From the NCBI RefSeq assembly GCF_000717875.1, contig NZ_JOCT01000001.1, positions 1 through 64,000 of the forward strand: a stretch of DNA of 64,000 bases, given 5' to 3'. The DNA comes from Streptomyces sp. NRRL S-455. Its GTDB lineage: Bacteria > Actinomycetota > Actinomycetes > Streptomycetales > Streptomycetaceae. The translations under genes were made by a program, and so were the position numbers. Below are positions 26,170 to 36,040 of this stretch, in pieces (positions within the stretch are counted from its first letter, which is position 1; every line of letters begins with the position of its first letter). Under the pieces are notes generated by a model. The model was not told the origin of the DNA and did not search any database. It saw nothing but the letters and a program-made list of their open reading frames with translations.

Positions 26170-27270
26170 ATGCGCCTGGTCACCGCCGACACGGAGAACG
26201 CCTTCGCCGCGTTCGGACTGCCCGGCGCACCCGGCACCGACGCGTTCTGGAAAGCGGTGCGGGGGCCCGTGCCGGCACCTGCCGACGGCGGCGGCTGGGT
26301 GACCCTGTTCCTGTGGCGCGGCCGCGCGGCGAGCATCGACTTCGAGAGCTGGTCGGAGCCGGTGCCCCTGTGCCGCTGGGGCCACACGGACTGCTGGTAC
26401 GCCGAGGTCCGGATGCCCGCGCGGCTGCGGGTGACCTACCGGTTCCTGACGGGTGACGGGGCGTACGCCGACCCGTTCAACCCCGTCGGCGCGGGCGCTG
26501 ACCGGTCCATCGCCGCGACCCCGGACGCCCCGGCCCAGCCGCACTGGCCCGTCGTCGGCGCGGACGACGCCCTGCCGCTCCCCCGCACCCGGATCCGCTG
26601 GGCCAGTGAACGGCTCGGCGGGCGGCGCAGCGTGCGCGTGCACCCGGCCGGCGGTGGCGGACCGGTGGTCCTGCTGCTCGACGGGGACGACTGGCTGTAT
26701 CTGCACCCGGCCATGACGGCGTTCGACTCGGCCGTCGCCGGCGGCGAGATGCCCCCCGTCACCCTCGTCTTCCTCCCGGCCAAGGACCGGGAGGCCGAGT
26801 TCGCGTGCAGGCCCGGGCTGTGGGAGGCGGTCAGGGACGAGCTGCTTCCGCTGGTGGCGGAATCCGGTGTGTCCGCCGACCCGGACCGGCTGGTCGTCGC
26901 CGGACAGAGCCTCGGCGGGCTGAGCGCGATGTACGCGGCGCTGGAGTTCCCGGACCTGGTGTCCCGCGTCGCCTGCCAGTCGGGGTCGTTCTGGTGGACG
27001 CCCGGCGCCATGGGCCGGCCGGACCCCTTGGACGGCCCGGTCGGCGGCACCATCGCCGCGCGCCTGCGGGAGCACCGTGGACTGTCCGGTCTGCGGGTCG
27101 CCTTCGACGTCGGGGAGCACGAGAGGCGGATGCTGCCCCACTGCGAACTGATCGAGTCCCTCACCGCACAGGCCGGCGCGACCGTACGGGTCTCGCGGTC
27201 GGCCTCCGGCCACGACCGGGCGGGCTGGCGGCACGCCCTGCTCAGGGATGTCGCCTGGGCTCTCGCCTGA
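26170..27270 (+). CDS. cchJ: Siderophore-releasing esterase CchJ (enterochelin esterase family)
   Basis: A 366-aa alpha/beta hydrolase of the Fes type. An N-terminal immunoglobulin-like domain (WVTLFLWRGRAASIDFESWS; WYAEVRMPARLRVTYRFL) precedes a hydrolase domain with the nucleophile elbow VVAGQSLGGLSAMYAALEFP (Ser near residue 246) and a C-terminal SGHDRAGWRHAL histidine. The NRPS CchH has no thioesterase; in the S. coelicolor cluster the equivalent enzyme is proposed to release coelichelin from it. The start has AAGGAG 8 bp upstream. It is convergent with selD. Confidence 0.88.
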   Translation: MRLVTADTENAFAAFGLPGAPGTDAFWKAVRGPVPAPADGGGWVTLFLWRGRAASIDFESWSEPVPLCRWGHTDCWYAEVRMPARLRVTYRFLTGDGAYADPFNPVGAGADRSIAATPDAPAQPHWPVVGADDALPLPRTRIRWASERLGGRRSVRVHPAGGGGPVVLLLDGDDWLYLHPAMTAFDSAVAGGEMPPVTLVFLPAKDREAEFACRPGLWEAVRDELLPLVAESGVSADPDRLVVAGQSLGGLSAMYAALEFPDLVSRVACQSGSFWWTPGAMGRPDPLDGPVGGTIAARLREHRGLSGLRVAFDVGEHERRMLPHCELIESLTAQAGATVRVSRSASGHDRAGWRHALLRDVAWALA

Positions 27271-27299
27271 GCCTCCCGGTGGCGGACGGAATCAGCTGG

Positions 27300-28316
27300 T
27301 CAGCGCACGACGAGAACGTGGTCCCCGCGGGGCACCAGTTCCCCCACGACCGGCGCGCCGGGGATCTCACCAGCCACCAGCAGCCCGCCGGAGGTCTGCG
27401 CGTCGGCGAGCAGCAGCGCCTCCTCCTCGGTCACCACGGACAGGTCGCTGTGGGCGCGTACCCAGTCCAGGTTGCGCCGGGTGCCGCCGCTGACATGGCC
27501 CTCGCGCAGGGCCTGACGTGCGCCGTCGAGGTAGGGCACCGCGGCTGAGTCGATCACGGCGGTGACCCCGCCGGCCCGGGCCAGCTTGAAGGCATGGCCG
27601 AGCAGCCCGAAGCCGGTGACGTCGGTCGCGCAGGTGACACCGGCGGCCAGTGCCGCCTCGGCGGCCTCCCGGTTGAGCCGGGTCATGGCCGCGACGGCGT
27701 GCGGGAACACCTCGCCGGTGGCCTTGTGCTTGCTGTTGAGGACCCCTGTGCCGAGCGGTTTGCTCAGCGACAGCGGCACCCCGGGTTCCCCCGCGTCGGC
27801 GCGCAGGACGCGGTCGGGATCGACGATGCCGGTCACGGCCATTCCGTACTTGGGTTCGGGATCGTCCACGCTGTGGCCGCCCGCCACATGGCAGCCGGCC
27901 TCCGCGGCCACCTCCAGACCGCCGCGCAGCACCTGGCGGGCCAGCTCGAAGGGCAGCACGCCGCGCGGCCAGGCCAGCAGGTTCAGCGCGACCAGCGGAC
28001 GCCCTCCCGTGGCGTAGACGTCCGACAGGGCGTTCGCCGCGGCAATCCGCCCCCAGTCGTACGGGTCGTCGACCACCGGTGTGAAGAAGTCGGTGGTGGC
28101 CAGCACCGCCGGGCCGTCGTGCAGCCGCACCACCGTGGCGTCGTCGCCCTCGTCGAGCCCGACGACCAGTTCTCCGGCGGGGTCACGGACCGGCACGCCG
28201 TCGCCCAGACCGCGCAACACCTCCTCCAGTTCGCCTGGCGGGATCTTGCAGGCGCAGCCGCCGCCGTGCGCGTACTGGGTGAGCCGGACGCGGTTCCCGG
28301 TACTCGTGGTGCTCAC
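27300..28316 (-). CDS. selD: Selenide, water dikinase SelD
   Basis: A 338-aa ATP-dependent enzyme producing selenophosphate, the selenium donor for Sec-tRNA. The N-terminus RLTQYAHGGGCACKIPP matches E. coli SelD, with the catalytic position occupied by cysteine rather than selenocysteine. TTDFFTPVVDDPYDWGRIAA, LSDVYATGGRP, AGGHSVDDPEPKYGMAVTG and DAQTSGGLLVA follow. I chose GTG (complement of 28314-28316), with AGGTGG upstream, which gives the family's usual N-terminal length; an ATG at 28349 lacks proper spacing. It diverges from tRNA-Sec across 91 bp. Confidence 0.93.
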   Translation of the reverse strand: MSTTSTGNRVRLTQYAHGGGCACKIPPGELEEVLRGLGDGVPVRDPAGELVVGLDEGDDATVVRLHDGPAVLATTDFFTPVVDDPYDWGRIAAANALSDVYATGGRPLVALNLLAWPRGVLPFELARQVLRGGLEVAAEAGCHVAGGHSVDDPEPKYGMAVTGIVDPDRVLRADAGEPGVPLSLSKPLGTGVLNSKHKATGEVFPHAVAAMTRLNREAAEAALAAGVTCATDVTGFGLLGHAFKLARAGGVTAVIDSAAVPYLDGARQALREGHVSGGTRRNLDWVRAHSDLSVVTEEEALLLADAQTSGGLLVAGEIPGAPVVGELVPRGDHVLVVR

Positions 28317-28407
28317 AGCCACCTGGGTGCCCACCGTGCCGGCCCGCATTCCTCGTACGGCGCGTTTGCGAAGACGACCGCGAGGTGAGATGACCGTGTT
28401 TGTACGA

Positions 28408-28502
28408 GGAGGCGTATCCGGCCTGGTGACCGGCGCGGTCTTCAAAACCGTCGGACGGCAGGAGCTGCCGTCGGCGGGTTCGATTCCCGTCCGCCTCCGC
28501 CA
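28408..28502 (+). tRNA. selC: tRNA-Sec (anticodon TCA)
   Basis: A 95-nt gene including the encoded CCA. The acceptor stem GGAGGCG (28408-28414) pairs with CGCCTCC (28492-28498), followed by G and CCA. The anticodon loop CTTCAAA (28440-28446) carries TCA at 28442-28444 in the stem GCGGT/ACCGT. The variable arm is very long, with an 8-bp stem GACGGCAG/CTGCCGTC (28454-28472). The T arm is GCGGGTTCGATTCCCGT. UCA anticodon and a long extra arm are diagnostic of selenocysteine tRNA. It lies 23 bp before selA. Confidence 0.97.
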
Positions 28503-28525
28503 CCCCGGGCCCGGGAGGTGCCGCG

Positions 28526-29878
28526 ATGAGCGATTCCCGGCGCCGCATCCCCAGCACCGACTCCCTGCTGGCCGAGCCGCGGCTGGCCAAGGCGACGCGG
28601 ACGCTGGGGCGCCCGCTGGTGAAGGCGGCCATCACCCAGGCACAGCACAGGGCCAGAGCGGGTGAGATCGCCCCGGAGGACGTGGCCGAGGCGGCTGTGG
28701 AGAACCTCCCGGAGCGGGCCGGCAGCCTTCGGCCGGTGATCAACGCCACCGGCGTGCTGGTGCACACCAACCTCGGCCGGGCGCCGCTGTCGGACGCCGC
28801 CCAGGAGGCGGTGCGGGCCGCGGCCGGCTGCACCGACGTCGAGTTCGATCTGGTGACGGGCCGCCGGGCCCGACGCGGGCGAGGGGTGATCGCCGCACTG
28901 TCCGAGGCCGTGCCCGACGCCGGGGCGGTGCACGTGGTGAACAACAACGCGGCCGCGCTGCTGCTGTGCGCCGTCGCGCTGGCCGGCGACCGGGAGATCG
29001 TGATCAGCCGCGGCGAGCTGGTCGAGATCGGCGACGGCTTCCGCATCCCCGAACTGCTGGCGAGCACCGGCTCCCGGCTGCGCGAGGTGGGCACCACCAA
29101 CCGCACCCGGGTGCGGGACTACGCCGAGGCCATCGGTCCCGCCACCGCCTTCCTGCTCAAGGTGCACCCGTCCAACTTCCGGGTGACCGGTTTCACGGCC
29201 GCCGCCGGTGTCGCCGAGCTGGCCGCGCTCGGACCACCCGTGGTCGTGGACATCGGTTCCGGTCTGCTGGCGCCGCATCCGCTGCTGCCCGGCGAACCGG
29301 ACGCCGCCACCGCCCTGCGGGCGGGTGCCGCGTTGGTGACCGCCAGCGGTGACAAGCTGCTCGGCGGCCCGCAGGCCGGGCTGCTGCTCGGCGACGCCGA
29401 GATCGTGGAGCGGCTGCGCCGGCATCCCGCGGCTCGGGCGCTGCGGGTGGACAAGCTGACCCTCGCCGCGCTGGAGGCGACGTTGCGCGGCCCGGAGCCG
29501 CCGGTGCGCGTCGCACTCGCCGCCGCCGAGAGCGACCTGTGCGACCGCGCGTCCGCGCTGGTGCGGCGGCTGCGGGACGAGCACGTCCGGGCCGAGGTCG
29601 TGCACACCGCCGCTGTGGTGGGAGGGGGCGGCGCGCCGGGGGTGCGGCTGCCCAGCACGGCTGTCGGCCTGCCCGAGGAGTTCGGCCGCCTGCTGCGCAC
29701 CGGAACGGTCGCCGTGGTGGGCCGGGTGGAACACGGCCGATGCCTGCTGGACCTGCGTACCGTCGCGCAGGCCGATGACCTGGCCGTGCTGGACGCGGTG
29801 CTTGCGGCTCATCAGCCGGCTCGGCCGTCGGAGGATCGGCCGGAGGGCGGCGACGGAGGCGACGCGTCGTGCACGTGA
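28526..29878 (+). CDS. selA: L-seryl-tRNA(Sec) selenium transferase SelA
   Basis: A 450-aa PLP enzyme that converts seryl-tRNA-Sec to selenocysteyl-tRNA using selenophosphate. Hallmarks: [80 protein letters not shown], and the PLP lysine in [14 protein letters not shown]. The start follows GGAGG, directly after tRNA-Sec. The selB GTG lies inside the last ten bases, so the two are translationally coupled. Length is normal. Confidence 0.96.
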   Translation: MSDSRRRIPSTDSLLAEPRLAKATRTLGRPLVKAAITQAQHRARAGEIAPEDVAEAAVENLPERAGSLRPVINATGVLVHTNLGRAPLSDAAQEAVRAAAGCTDVEFDLVTGRRARRGRGVIAALSEAVPDAGAVHVVNNNAAALLLCAVALAGDREIVISRGELVEIGDGFRIPELLASTGSRLREVGTTNRTRVRDYAEAIGPATAFLLKVHPSNFRVTGFTAAAGVAELAALGPPVVVDIGSGLLAPHPLLPGEPDAATALRAGAALVTASGDKLLGGPQAGLLLGDAEIVERLRRHPAARALRVDKLTLAALEATLRGPEPPVRVALAAAESDLCDRASALVRRLRDEHVRAEVVHTAAVVGGGGAPGVRLPSTAVGLPEEFGRLLRTGTVAVVGRVEHGRCLLDLRTVAQADDLAVLDAVLAAHQPARPSEDRPEGGDGGDASCT

Positions 29879-31650
29879 TCGCCACCGCCGGCCATGTCGA
29901 CCACGGCAAGTCCACTCTGGTCCGGCTGCTCACCGGGATGGAGCCGGACCGCTGGAAGGAGGAGCGCGACCGCGGCCTGACCATCGACCTGGGATTCGGC
30001 TGGACCACCCTGCCGGGCGGCGAACAGGTCGCGTTCGTGGACGTTCCCGGTCACGAACGGTTCGTGCCCAACATGCTCGCGGGTGTCGGCCCGGTTCCCG
30101 CCGTGCTGTTCGTGGTGGCCGCCGACGAGGGGTGGATGCCGCAGTCCACCGAGCACCTCCAGGCGCTGGACGCGCTGGGTGTCCGGCACGGGCTGCTCGC
30201 CGTCACTCGATGTGATCTGGCGGACCCGGAGCCGGCCAGGGAGCAGGCTCTCGCCCGGGTCGCGCGCACCAGCCTCGGGGCGGTCGACTCGGTGGCGGTG
30301 AGCGGGCGGACCGGCGAAGGCATGGGCCGGCTGCGCGCCGCACTGGCCCGGCTGGTGGCCACCTTGCCGCCGGCCGATCCCGGGGCCGACGTCCGGCTCT
30401 GGGTGGACCGTGCGTTCAGCGTCACCGGTGCGGGCACCGTGGTGACCGGCACCCTGGCAGCCGGCACCCTGCGGGTGGGGGACCCGCTGGTGGTCGCCTC
30501 CACCGGTGCGGCGACGCGGGTACGGGGCCTGCAGACCCTGGGCCAGGACGCCGGCGCGGTACGCGCGGTGGCCCGGGTCGCGGTCAACCTGCGCGGTGTG
30601 GCACGCTCCGCCCTCACTCGCGGTGATGCGCTGCTCACGCCGGACAGGTGGCTGACCACGGGCGAGATCGATGTGGCACTTCGGGGCGACGACAGTGGTG
30701 AACTGCCCCGCGAGCTCGTGCTGCACATCGGATCCGCCGCGGTCCCTGTCCGGGTCAGGCCCCTGGGCCCGGACACCGCCAGGCTCCGGCCGGCCCGGCC
30801 GTTGCCGCTGCGGACCGGTGACCGGGCGTTGCTGCGCGACGCGGGACGGCACCGAGTCGCGGCGGGTGTCGACGTGCTCGACGTGTGTCCGCCCGCACTG
30901 GTCCGCCGGGGGGCCGCGCGGCGCCGCGGGGCGGAGCTGGCCGCCCTGGCCGGGCCGCGGCCGCTCCCCCTGGCCGACGCGGTGCTGCGTCGCCGCGGGT
31001 TCGCCACCGCCGGGGAGCTGCGCGCGATGGGACTGCCGGTGGTGGGCGAGCCGGTGGGTGAGGGCTGGCACGTGCACCCCGGGGTGTGGCTCGAGCTGAC
31101 CGGCGAACTGCGCCGGCTGGTCGACGGCTGGCACGTCGACCACGCGCTGGAGCCGGGCGTCCCGGTGGACGCGGTGCGGCAACGGCTGCGGCTGCCCGGG
31201 ACCTGGGTGGTGAAACCGCTTGCCGAGGCCGCCTCGCTCGTGGTGGTGGACGGGCGGGTCTGCGCGCCCGCCCGGCGCGCGGCGCTGCCCGCATCGGTCG
31301 AGGCGGCGGTGGCGGAACTGACCGCCGAGCTGCGCCGGACTCCGTTCGCGGCGCCGGACGCCGGCCGGCTGGCGGCGCTGCGGCTCGGCGCCAGGGAGCT
31401 GGCCGCGGCGGTGCGGGCCGGTCGTCTGCTCAAGGTGGCCGACGGTGTCTTCCTGCTTCCCGGGTGCGAGCGGCGGGCCGGTGAGGTTCTCTCCGGACTC
31501 CGCCAGCCGTTCACCCTCAGCCAGGCCCGTCAGGCCCTGGGCACCACACGGCGGGTGGCGGTGCCACTGCTGGAGCTGCTGGACCGCCGGGGGATCACCG
31601 AGCGGCTCCCGGACAGCACCCGCCGGGTCCGCGCCGGCCGAACGAATTGA
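29869..31650 (+). CDS. selB: Selenocysteine-specific elongation factor SelB
   Basis: A 593-aa GTPase that delivers Sec-tRNA to UGA codons marked by a SECIS hairpin. G1 GHVDHGKST (residues 8-16), G3 DVPGHERFV, and G4 in the form TRCDL. Beta-barrel domains follow ([20 protein letters not shown]), and the C-terminal 200 residues are winged-helix repeats that bind the SECIS ([20 protein letters not shown], then [16 protein letters not shown]). The start is GTG 29869, overlapping selA. Its only visible client in this window is the formate dehydrogenase alpha subunit just downstream. Confidence 0.96.
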   Translation: MHVIATAGHVDHGKSTLVRLLTGMEPDRWKEERDRGLTIDLGFGWTTLPGGEQVAFVDVPGHERFVPNMLAGVGPVPAVLFVVAADEGWMPQSTEHLQALDALGVRHGLLAVTRCDLADPEPAREQALARVARTSLGAVDSVAVSGRTGEGMGRLRAALARLVATLPPADPGADVRLWVDRAFSVTGAGTVVTGTLAAGTLRVGDPLVVASTGAATRVRGLQTLGQDAGAVRAVARVAVNLRGVARSALTRGDALLTPDRWLTTGEIDVALRGDDSGELPRELVLHIGSAAVPVRVRPLGPDTARLRPARPLPLRTGDRALLRDAGRHRVAAGVDVLDVCPPALVRRGAARRRGAELAALAGPRPLPLADAVLRRRGFATAGELRAMGLPVVGEPVGEGWHVHPGVWLELTGELRRLVDGWHVDHALEPGVPVDAVRQRLRLPGTWVVKPLAEAASLVVVDGRVCAPARRAALPASVEAAVAELTAELRRTPFAAPDAGRLAALRLGARELAAAVRAGRLLKVADGVFLLPGCERRAGEVLSGLRQPFTLSQARQALGTTRRVAVPLLELLDRRGITERLPDSTRRVRAGRTN

Positions 31651-31788
31651 TCCGTCTTACGGTCTTACCGCCGGGGGACACGGTCCCCGGACGGAACGGC
31701 GGGGCAGCCCTGCCCGGGACCGCGTGCGCCCCCGGGCACCGAGCGTTACGTTGGTCGGGCGGAGTACGGCGCGAGGCGGGAGATCGCC

Positions 31789-34700
31789 ATGGGCCTGAGG
31801 CAGTGGATCGAGGGCTGGCCGGTGTACCGGCAGCTCGCCGGTGACGACGACCTCGGCCGAGGCGCGGCGGCGCGCTCCCCGCACACCGAGCGGCTGCGGG
31901 CCCGCACCGAGCAGGCCGACCGCGTCGTACCTTCCGTGTGCCCCTACTGCGCCGTGGGCTGCGGTCAGCGGGTCTACGTGAAGGACGAGCAGGTCGTCCA
32001 GATCGAGGGCGACCCCGACTCGCCCGTCTCGCGCGGCCGGCTGTGTCCGAAGGGTTCGGCGAGCAAGCAACTGGTGACCGGTCCCGGCCGGGTTTACACG
32101 GTGCTTCACCGGCGTGGGCACGGCACGGAGTGGGAGCGGCTTCCGCTCGACCGGGCCATGGACATGATCGCCGACCGGGTGATCGAGACCCGTCGGCGGA
32201 CCTGGCAGGACTCGTTCCACGGCGCCCCGGTCCGGCGCACGCTCGGCATCGCCAGTCTCGGCGGAGCGACGCTGGACAACGAAGAGAACTACCTGATGAA
32301 GAAGCTCTACACGGCGCTGGGAGCGATCCAGATCGAGAACCAGGCCCGCATTTGACACTCCTCCACCGTTCCCGGTCTGGGAACCTCGTTCGGTCGTGGC
32401 GGAGCCACGACGTTCCAGCAGGACCTCGTCAACGCGGACTGCATCCTCATCGAGGGCTCGAACATGGCGGAGTGTCATCCGGTCGGATTCCAGTGGGTGA
32501 TGGAGGCCAAGCGGCGAGGCGCGACGATCATTCACATCGACCCCAGGTTCACGCGGACCAGCGCGGTGGCCGACCTTTACGTGCCGTTGCGGGCCGGGAC
32601 GGACATCGCGTTCCTCGGCGCCCTGGTCAACCACGTGCTGACCAACGAGAAGGATTTCCGCGAGTACGTGGTGGCGTACACCAACGCGGCGGCGATCCTT
32701 CGGGAGGACTTCGCCGACACGGAGGACCTCGACGGGCTGTTCTCCGGTTTCGACCCGGACGGCGGCTTCTACGACCCCACCACGTGGATGTACGAGGGCG
32801 CGGAACAGGCAGCGGCCGCCGGCGCCCGGGAGCGCTGGGCGGCCCGTGACGACATGACGCCGGCCGGGCAGCACGGGGGTGAGGAGCACCGGCAGACCGC
32901 CCGTGCGGAGACCTACGGCAGCGGCGGCCCCGCCCTGGGCGCCACCCCACGGACCGATCCGACACTGCGGCACCCGCGGTGCGTCTACCAGGTGCTCAAG
33001 CGGCACTTCTCCCGCTACACGCCGGAGATGGTCGAGGACGTCTGCGGCGTGCCGAGGGATCTGTTCGAGAAGGTGGCGGAGGCGATCACCGCCAACTCCG
33101 GCCGCGAGCGCACCACCGCGCTGTGCTACTCGGTCGGCTGGACCCAGCACACGGTGGGGGCCCAGTACATCCGCACCGCGGCCGTCCTGCAGGCGCTGCT
33201 GGGCAACATCGGCAGGCCGGGAGGCGGCATCCTCGCCCTGCGCGGGCACGCCAGCATCCAGGGCTCCACGGACATCCCGACGCTGTTCGACCTGCTGCCC
33301 GGCTACATCCCGATGCCGCACGCGCACCAGCACCAGGACCTCGACGGGTTCGTGGCCGCGGACGCCGCGACGACGGGTTTCTGGGGCAACATGCGCGCGT
33401 ACGTCGTCAGCCTGCTCAAGGCCTGGTGGGGCGAGGCGGCCACCGCCGAGAACGACTTCCGCTTCGATTGGCTGCCACGCCTGACCGGGGACCACGGCTC
33501 CTACCAGACGGTGCTGAACCAGATGGCAGGAGAGTGCAGGGGCTACTTCCTCGTCGGGGAGAACCCCGCGGTCGGCTCCGCCAACGCCAAACTGCAACGG
33601 CTCGGGATGGCCAACCTGGACTGGCTCGTGGTGCGGGACCTGCGGCTCATCGAGAGCGCCACGTTCTGGAAGGACGGTCCGGAGATCGAGACCGGCGAAC
33701 TGCGCACCGAGGAGATCCCGACCGAGGTGTTCTTCATGCCGGCCGCCGCGCACACGGAGAAGGACGGCAGTTTCACCAACACGCAGCGGCTGGTGCAGTG
33801 GCACCACGCGGCCGTCGAACCGCCGGGCGACGCGCGCAGTGACCTGTGGTTCTACTACCACCTCGGCCGCATCATCCGCGAGAAGCTCGCCCGGTCCACC
33901 GATCCGCGCGACCGCCCGCTGCTCGCCCTGACCTGGGACTACCCCACCGAGGGACCGCTGGACGAACCGAGCGCCGACGCGGTGCTCGCCGAGATCAACG
34001 GCTACGGCCCCGCCGGGCCGCTGTCGACGTCCACCCAGCTGAAGGACGACGGCTCCACCGCCTGCGGGACCTGGATCTACTGCGGGATCCGCGCCGGAGG
34101 ACACAACCAGGCGGCCAACCGCCGGCCCCGCGGCGAGCAGAGCTGGGTCGCCGCCGACTGGGCCTGGGCATGGCCCGCCAACCGCCGCATCCTCTACAAC
34201 CGGGCATCGGCCGACCCGGAGGGCAGGCCCTGGAGCGACCGAAAGCGGTATGTGTGGTGGGACGCCGAGCAGCGCCGGTGGACCGGCGAGGACGTCCCGG
34301 ACTTCGAGGCCGACAAGCCGCCGGACTACCGGCCGCCACCGGGCGCCCGGGCGCAGGCCGCGCTGGCCGGAACCGACCCCTTCGTCATGCAGAGCGACGG
34401 ACGGGCCTGGCTGTTCGCCCCGGCCGGACTGGCGGACGGCCCGCTGCCCGTGCACTACGAGCCGTTCGAGTCACCGGTGGACAACCCGCTGTACCGGCAG
34501 CAGACCAACCCGGCGCTCCAGGCGTACGACCGCCGGGACAACCGCTACAACCCTAGTCGCAGCGAGGTGTTCCCCTACGTGTTCACCACCTACCGGCTCA
34601 CCGAGCACCACACGGCGGGCGGCATGAGCCGTACCCTGCCCTATCTGTCCGAGCTGCAGCCGGAGTTCTTCTGCGAGGTCTCCCCCGAGCTGGCGGCGGA

Positions 34701-35091
34701 ACGAGGCCTGGAGCACCGGGGCTGGGCCACCATCGTCACGGCGCGCACGGCGATCGAGGCGAGGGTGCTGGTGACCGACCGGATCAAGCCCTTGCGGGTG
34801 CGGGGCCGGGTCATCCACCAGGTGGGACTTCCGTACCACTGGGGCCCCAACGGCCTGTCCACCGGGGACGCGGCGAACGAGCTGCTGTCCGTGGTGCTCG
34901 ACCCGAACGTGCACATCCAGGAGTCCAAGGCGGCGACCTGCGACATCCGCCCGGGCCGGCGCCCTCGCGGTCCGGACCTGCCGGCCTTTGTGGCGCGCTA
35001 CCGGCAGCGCGCGGGCATCCCCGAGGACGCCCGGCCCCCGGGGACCTCCGAGAACGCGGGACCGGGTGCGGGAGGAGACGCGCAGCCATGA
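31789..35091 (+). CDS. Formate dehydrogenase alpha subunit, selenocysteine-containing (in-frame TGA)
   Basis: A 1100-aa molybdopterin enzyme oxidising formate to CO2. The [4Fe-4S] motif SVCPYCAVGCG begins near residue 50 and RGRLCPKGSASKQ follows. Codon 189 is TGA (32353-32355) in the setting NQARI-U-HSSTVPGLGTSFGRG, exactly where formate dehydrogenases have the Mo-ligand Sec or Cys. A SECIS hairpin follows at once and the full sel set lies upstream. An automatic caller would split the gene at 32355. Other family text: GATLDNEENYLMKKLYTALG and FFMPAAAHTEKDGSFTNTQR. No twin-arginine signal is present. The start has GGCGGGAG upstream. Confidence 0.96.
32353..32399 (+). other. Bacterial SECIS element directing UGA to Sec189
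   Basis: Just after the TGA codon is a hairpin with stem GTTCCC (32368-32373) and GGGAAC (32379-32384) closing the loop GGTCT. The loop starts 21 nt after the T of the TGA, the same distance as the GGUCU loop in E. coli fdhF, and the loop sequence is the one SelB recognises. CCAC (32363-32366) and GTGG (32396-32399) can add a lower stem. Confidence 0.92.
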
Positions 35092-36002
35092 CGACCGACG
35101 CCAACCGCTTGTCCGGCCCGCTGGCCGACCCCAGCGCGGACGCCGGCTACCCGGAGCCGCATCCGCCGCGGATGGGGTTCTTCACCGACACGTCGATATG
35201 CATCGGCTGCAAGGCGTGCCAGGTGGCGTGCAAGGAGTGGAATCTCCTCCCGACCGAGCCGGACGGTCCGGACCTGCTCGGGGACTCGTTCGACAACACG
35301 GGCGCGTTGTCGGCCGACACGTGGCGGCACGTGGCGTTCATCGAGCAGACGGTGCCCGCGCGGCAGCCGGTCGATCTGGGCATGCCGGCCCTCGGCCCCC
35401 CGGAGCCGGACGCGGCCGGGGAGTCCGGGGAGGCCGGCCTGCGCTGGCTGATGTCGAGCGACGTGTGCAAGCACTGCACCCACGCGGCCTGCCTGGACGT
35501 GTGCCCCACCGGGTCGTTGTTCCGTACCGAGTTCGGCACCGTCGTGGTGCAGGAGGACATCTGCAACGGCTGCGGCTACTGCGTGAGCGCCTGCCCGTAC
35601 GGAGTGCTCGACCTGCGGCCGGGTGACGGCCGTGCGTTCAAGTGCACCCTCTGCTACGACCGTCTCGGCGCCGGCCAGGAACCTGCCTGCGCCCAGGCCT
35701 GTCCGACCGATTCGATCCAGTTCGGTCCGCTGGAGGAACTGCGCGAGCGGGCTGATGGGCGGGTGGCCCAGTTGCACGAGCGCGGGGTGCCGGAGGCGCG
35801 GCTGTACGGCCGGGACCCGCAGGACGGCGTGGGCGGCGACGGGGCGTTCTTCCTGCTGCTGGACGAACCGGAGGTGTACGGACTGCCGCCGGACCCGGTG
35901 GTCACCACCCGTGACCTGCCGTCGATGTGGCGGCACGCGGCGGTGGCGGCCCTCGGTGTGGCGGCGAGCGTGGCGCTGTCCTTCGCCGGGCGGCGCCGGT
36001 GA
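35088..36002 (+). CDS. Formate dehydrogenase beta subunit, four [4Fe-4S] clusters
   Basis: A 304-aa electron-transfer subunit. Four cysteine groups are visible: CIGCKACQVACKEW, CKHCTHAACLDVCP, CNGCGYCVSACP, and CTLCYDRLG with ACAQACP. The C-terminus has one hydrophobic segment (HAAVAALGVAASVALSFAG) followed by RRR, a tail anchor as in FdnH/FdoH. ATG overlaps the alpha-subunit stop (ATGA). It should pass electrons from the Sec enzyme to the NrfD-like subunit. No export signal is present. Confidence 0.94.
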   Translation: MTTDANRLSGPLADPSADAGYPEPHPPRMGFFTDTSICIGCKACQVACKEWNLLPTEPDGPDLLGDSFDNTGALSADTWRHVAFIEQTVPARQPVDLGMPALGPPEPDAAGESGEAGLRWLMSSDVCKHCTHAACLDVCPTGSLFRTEFGTVVVQEDICNGCGYCVSACPYGVLDLRPGDGRAFKCTLCYDRLGAGQEPACAQACPTDSIQFGPLEELRERADGRVAQLHERGVPEARLYGRDPQDGVGGDGAFFLLLDEPEVYGLPPDPVVTTRDLPSMWRHAAVAALGVAASVALSFAGRRR

Positions 36003-36040
36003 CCGCGGGGCGGGCGAGGAGCAGAGGTGAGGAGGAGGCT

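Noticed and set aside
28270..28316. Selenocysteine in SelD itself
   Set aside because: The catalytic position in GGGCACK reads TGC, an ordinary cysteine, and no in-frame TGA is present.
32353..32355. TGA as a nonsense mutation or assembly error making a pseudogene
   Set aside because: It sits precisely at the Mo-ligand codon, is followed by a SECIS hairpin with the fdhF-type loop, and lies beside selA, selB, selC and selD.
31657..34455. A 932-codon minus-strand open frame opposite the formate dehydrogenase gene
   Set aside because: Shadow frame. The plus strand shows family motifs on both sides of the TGA.
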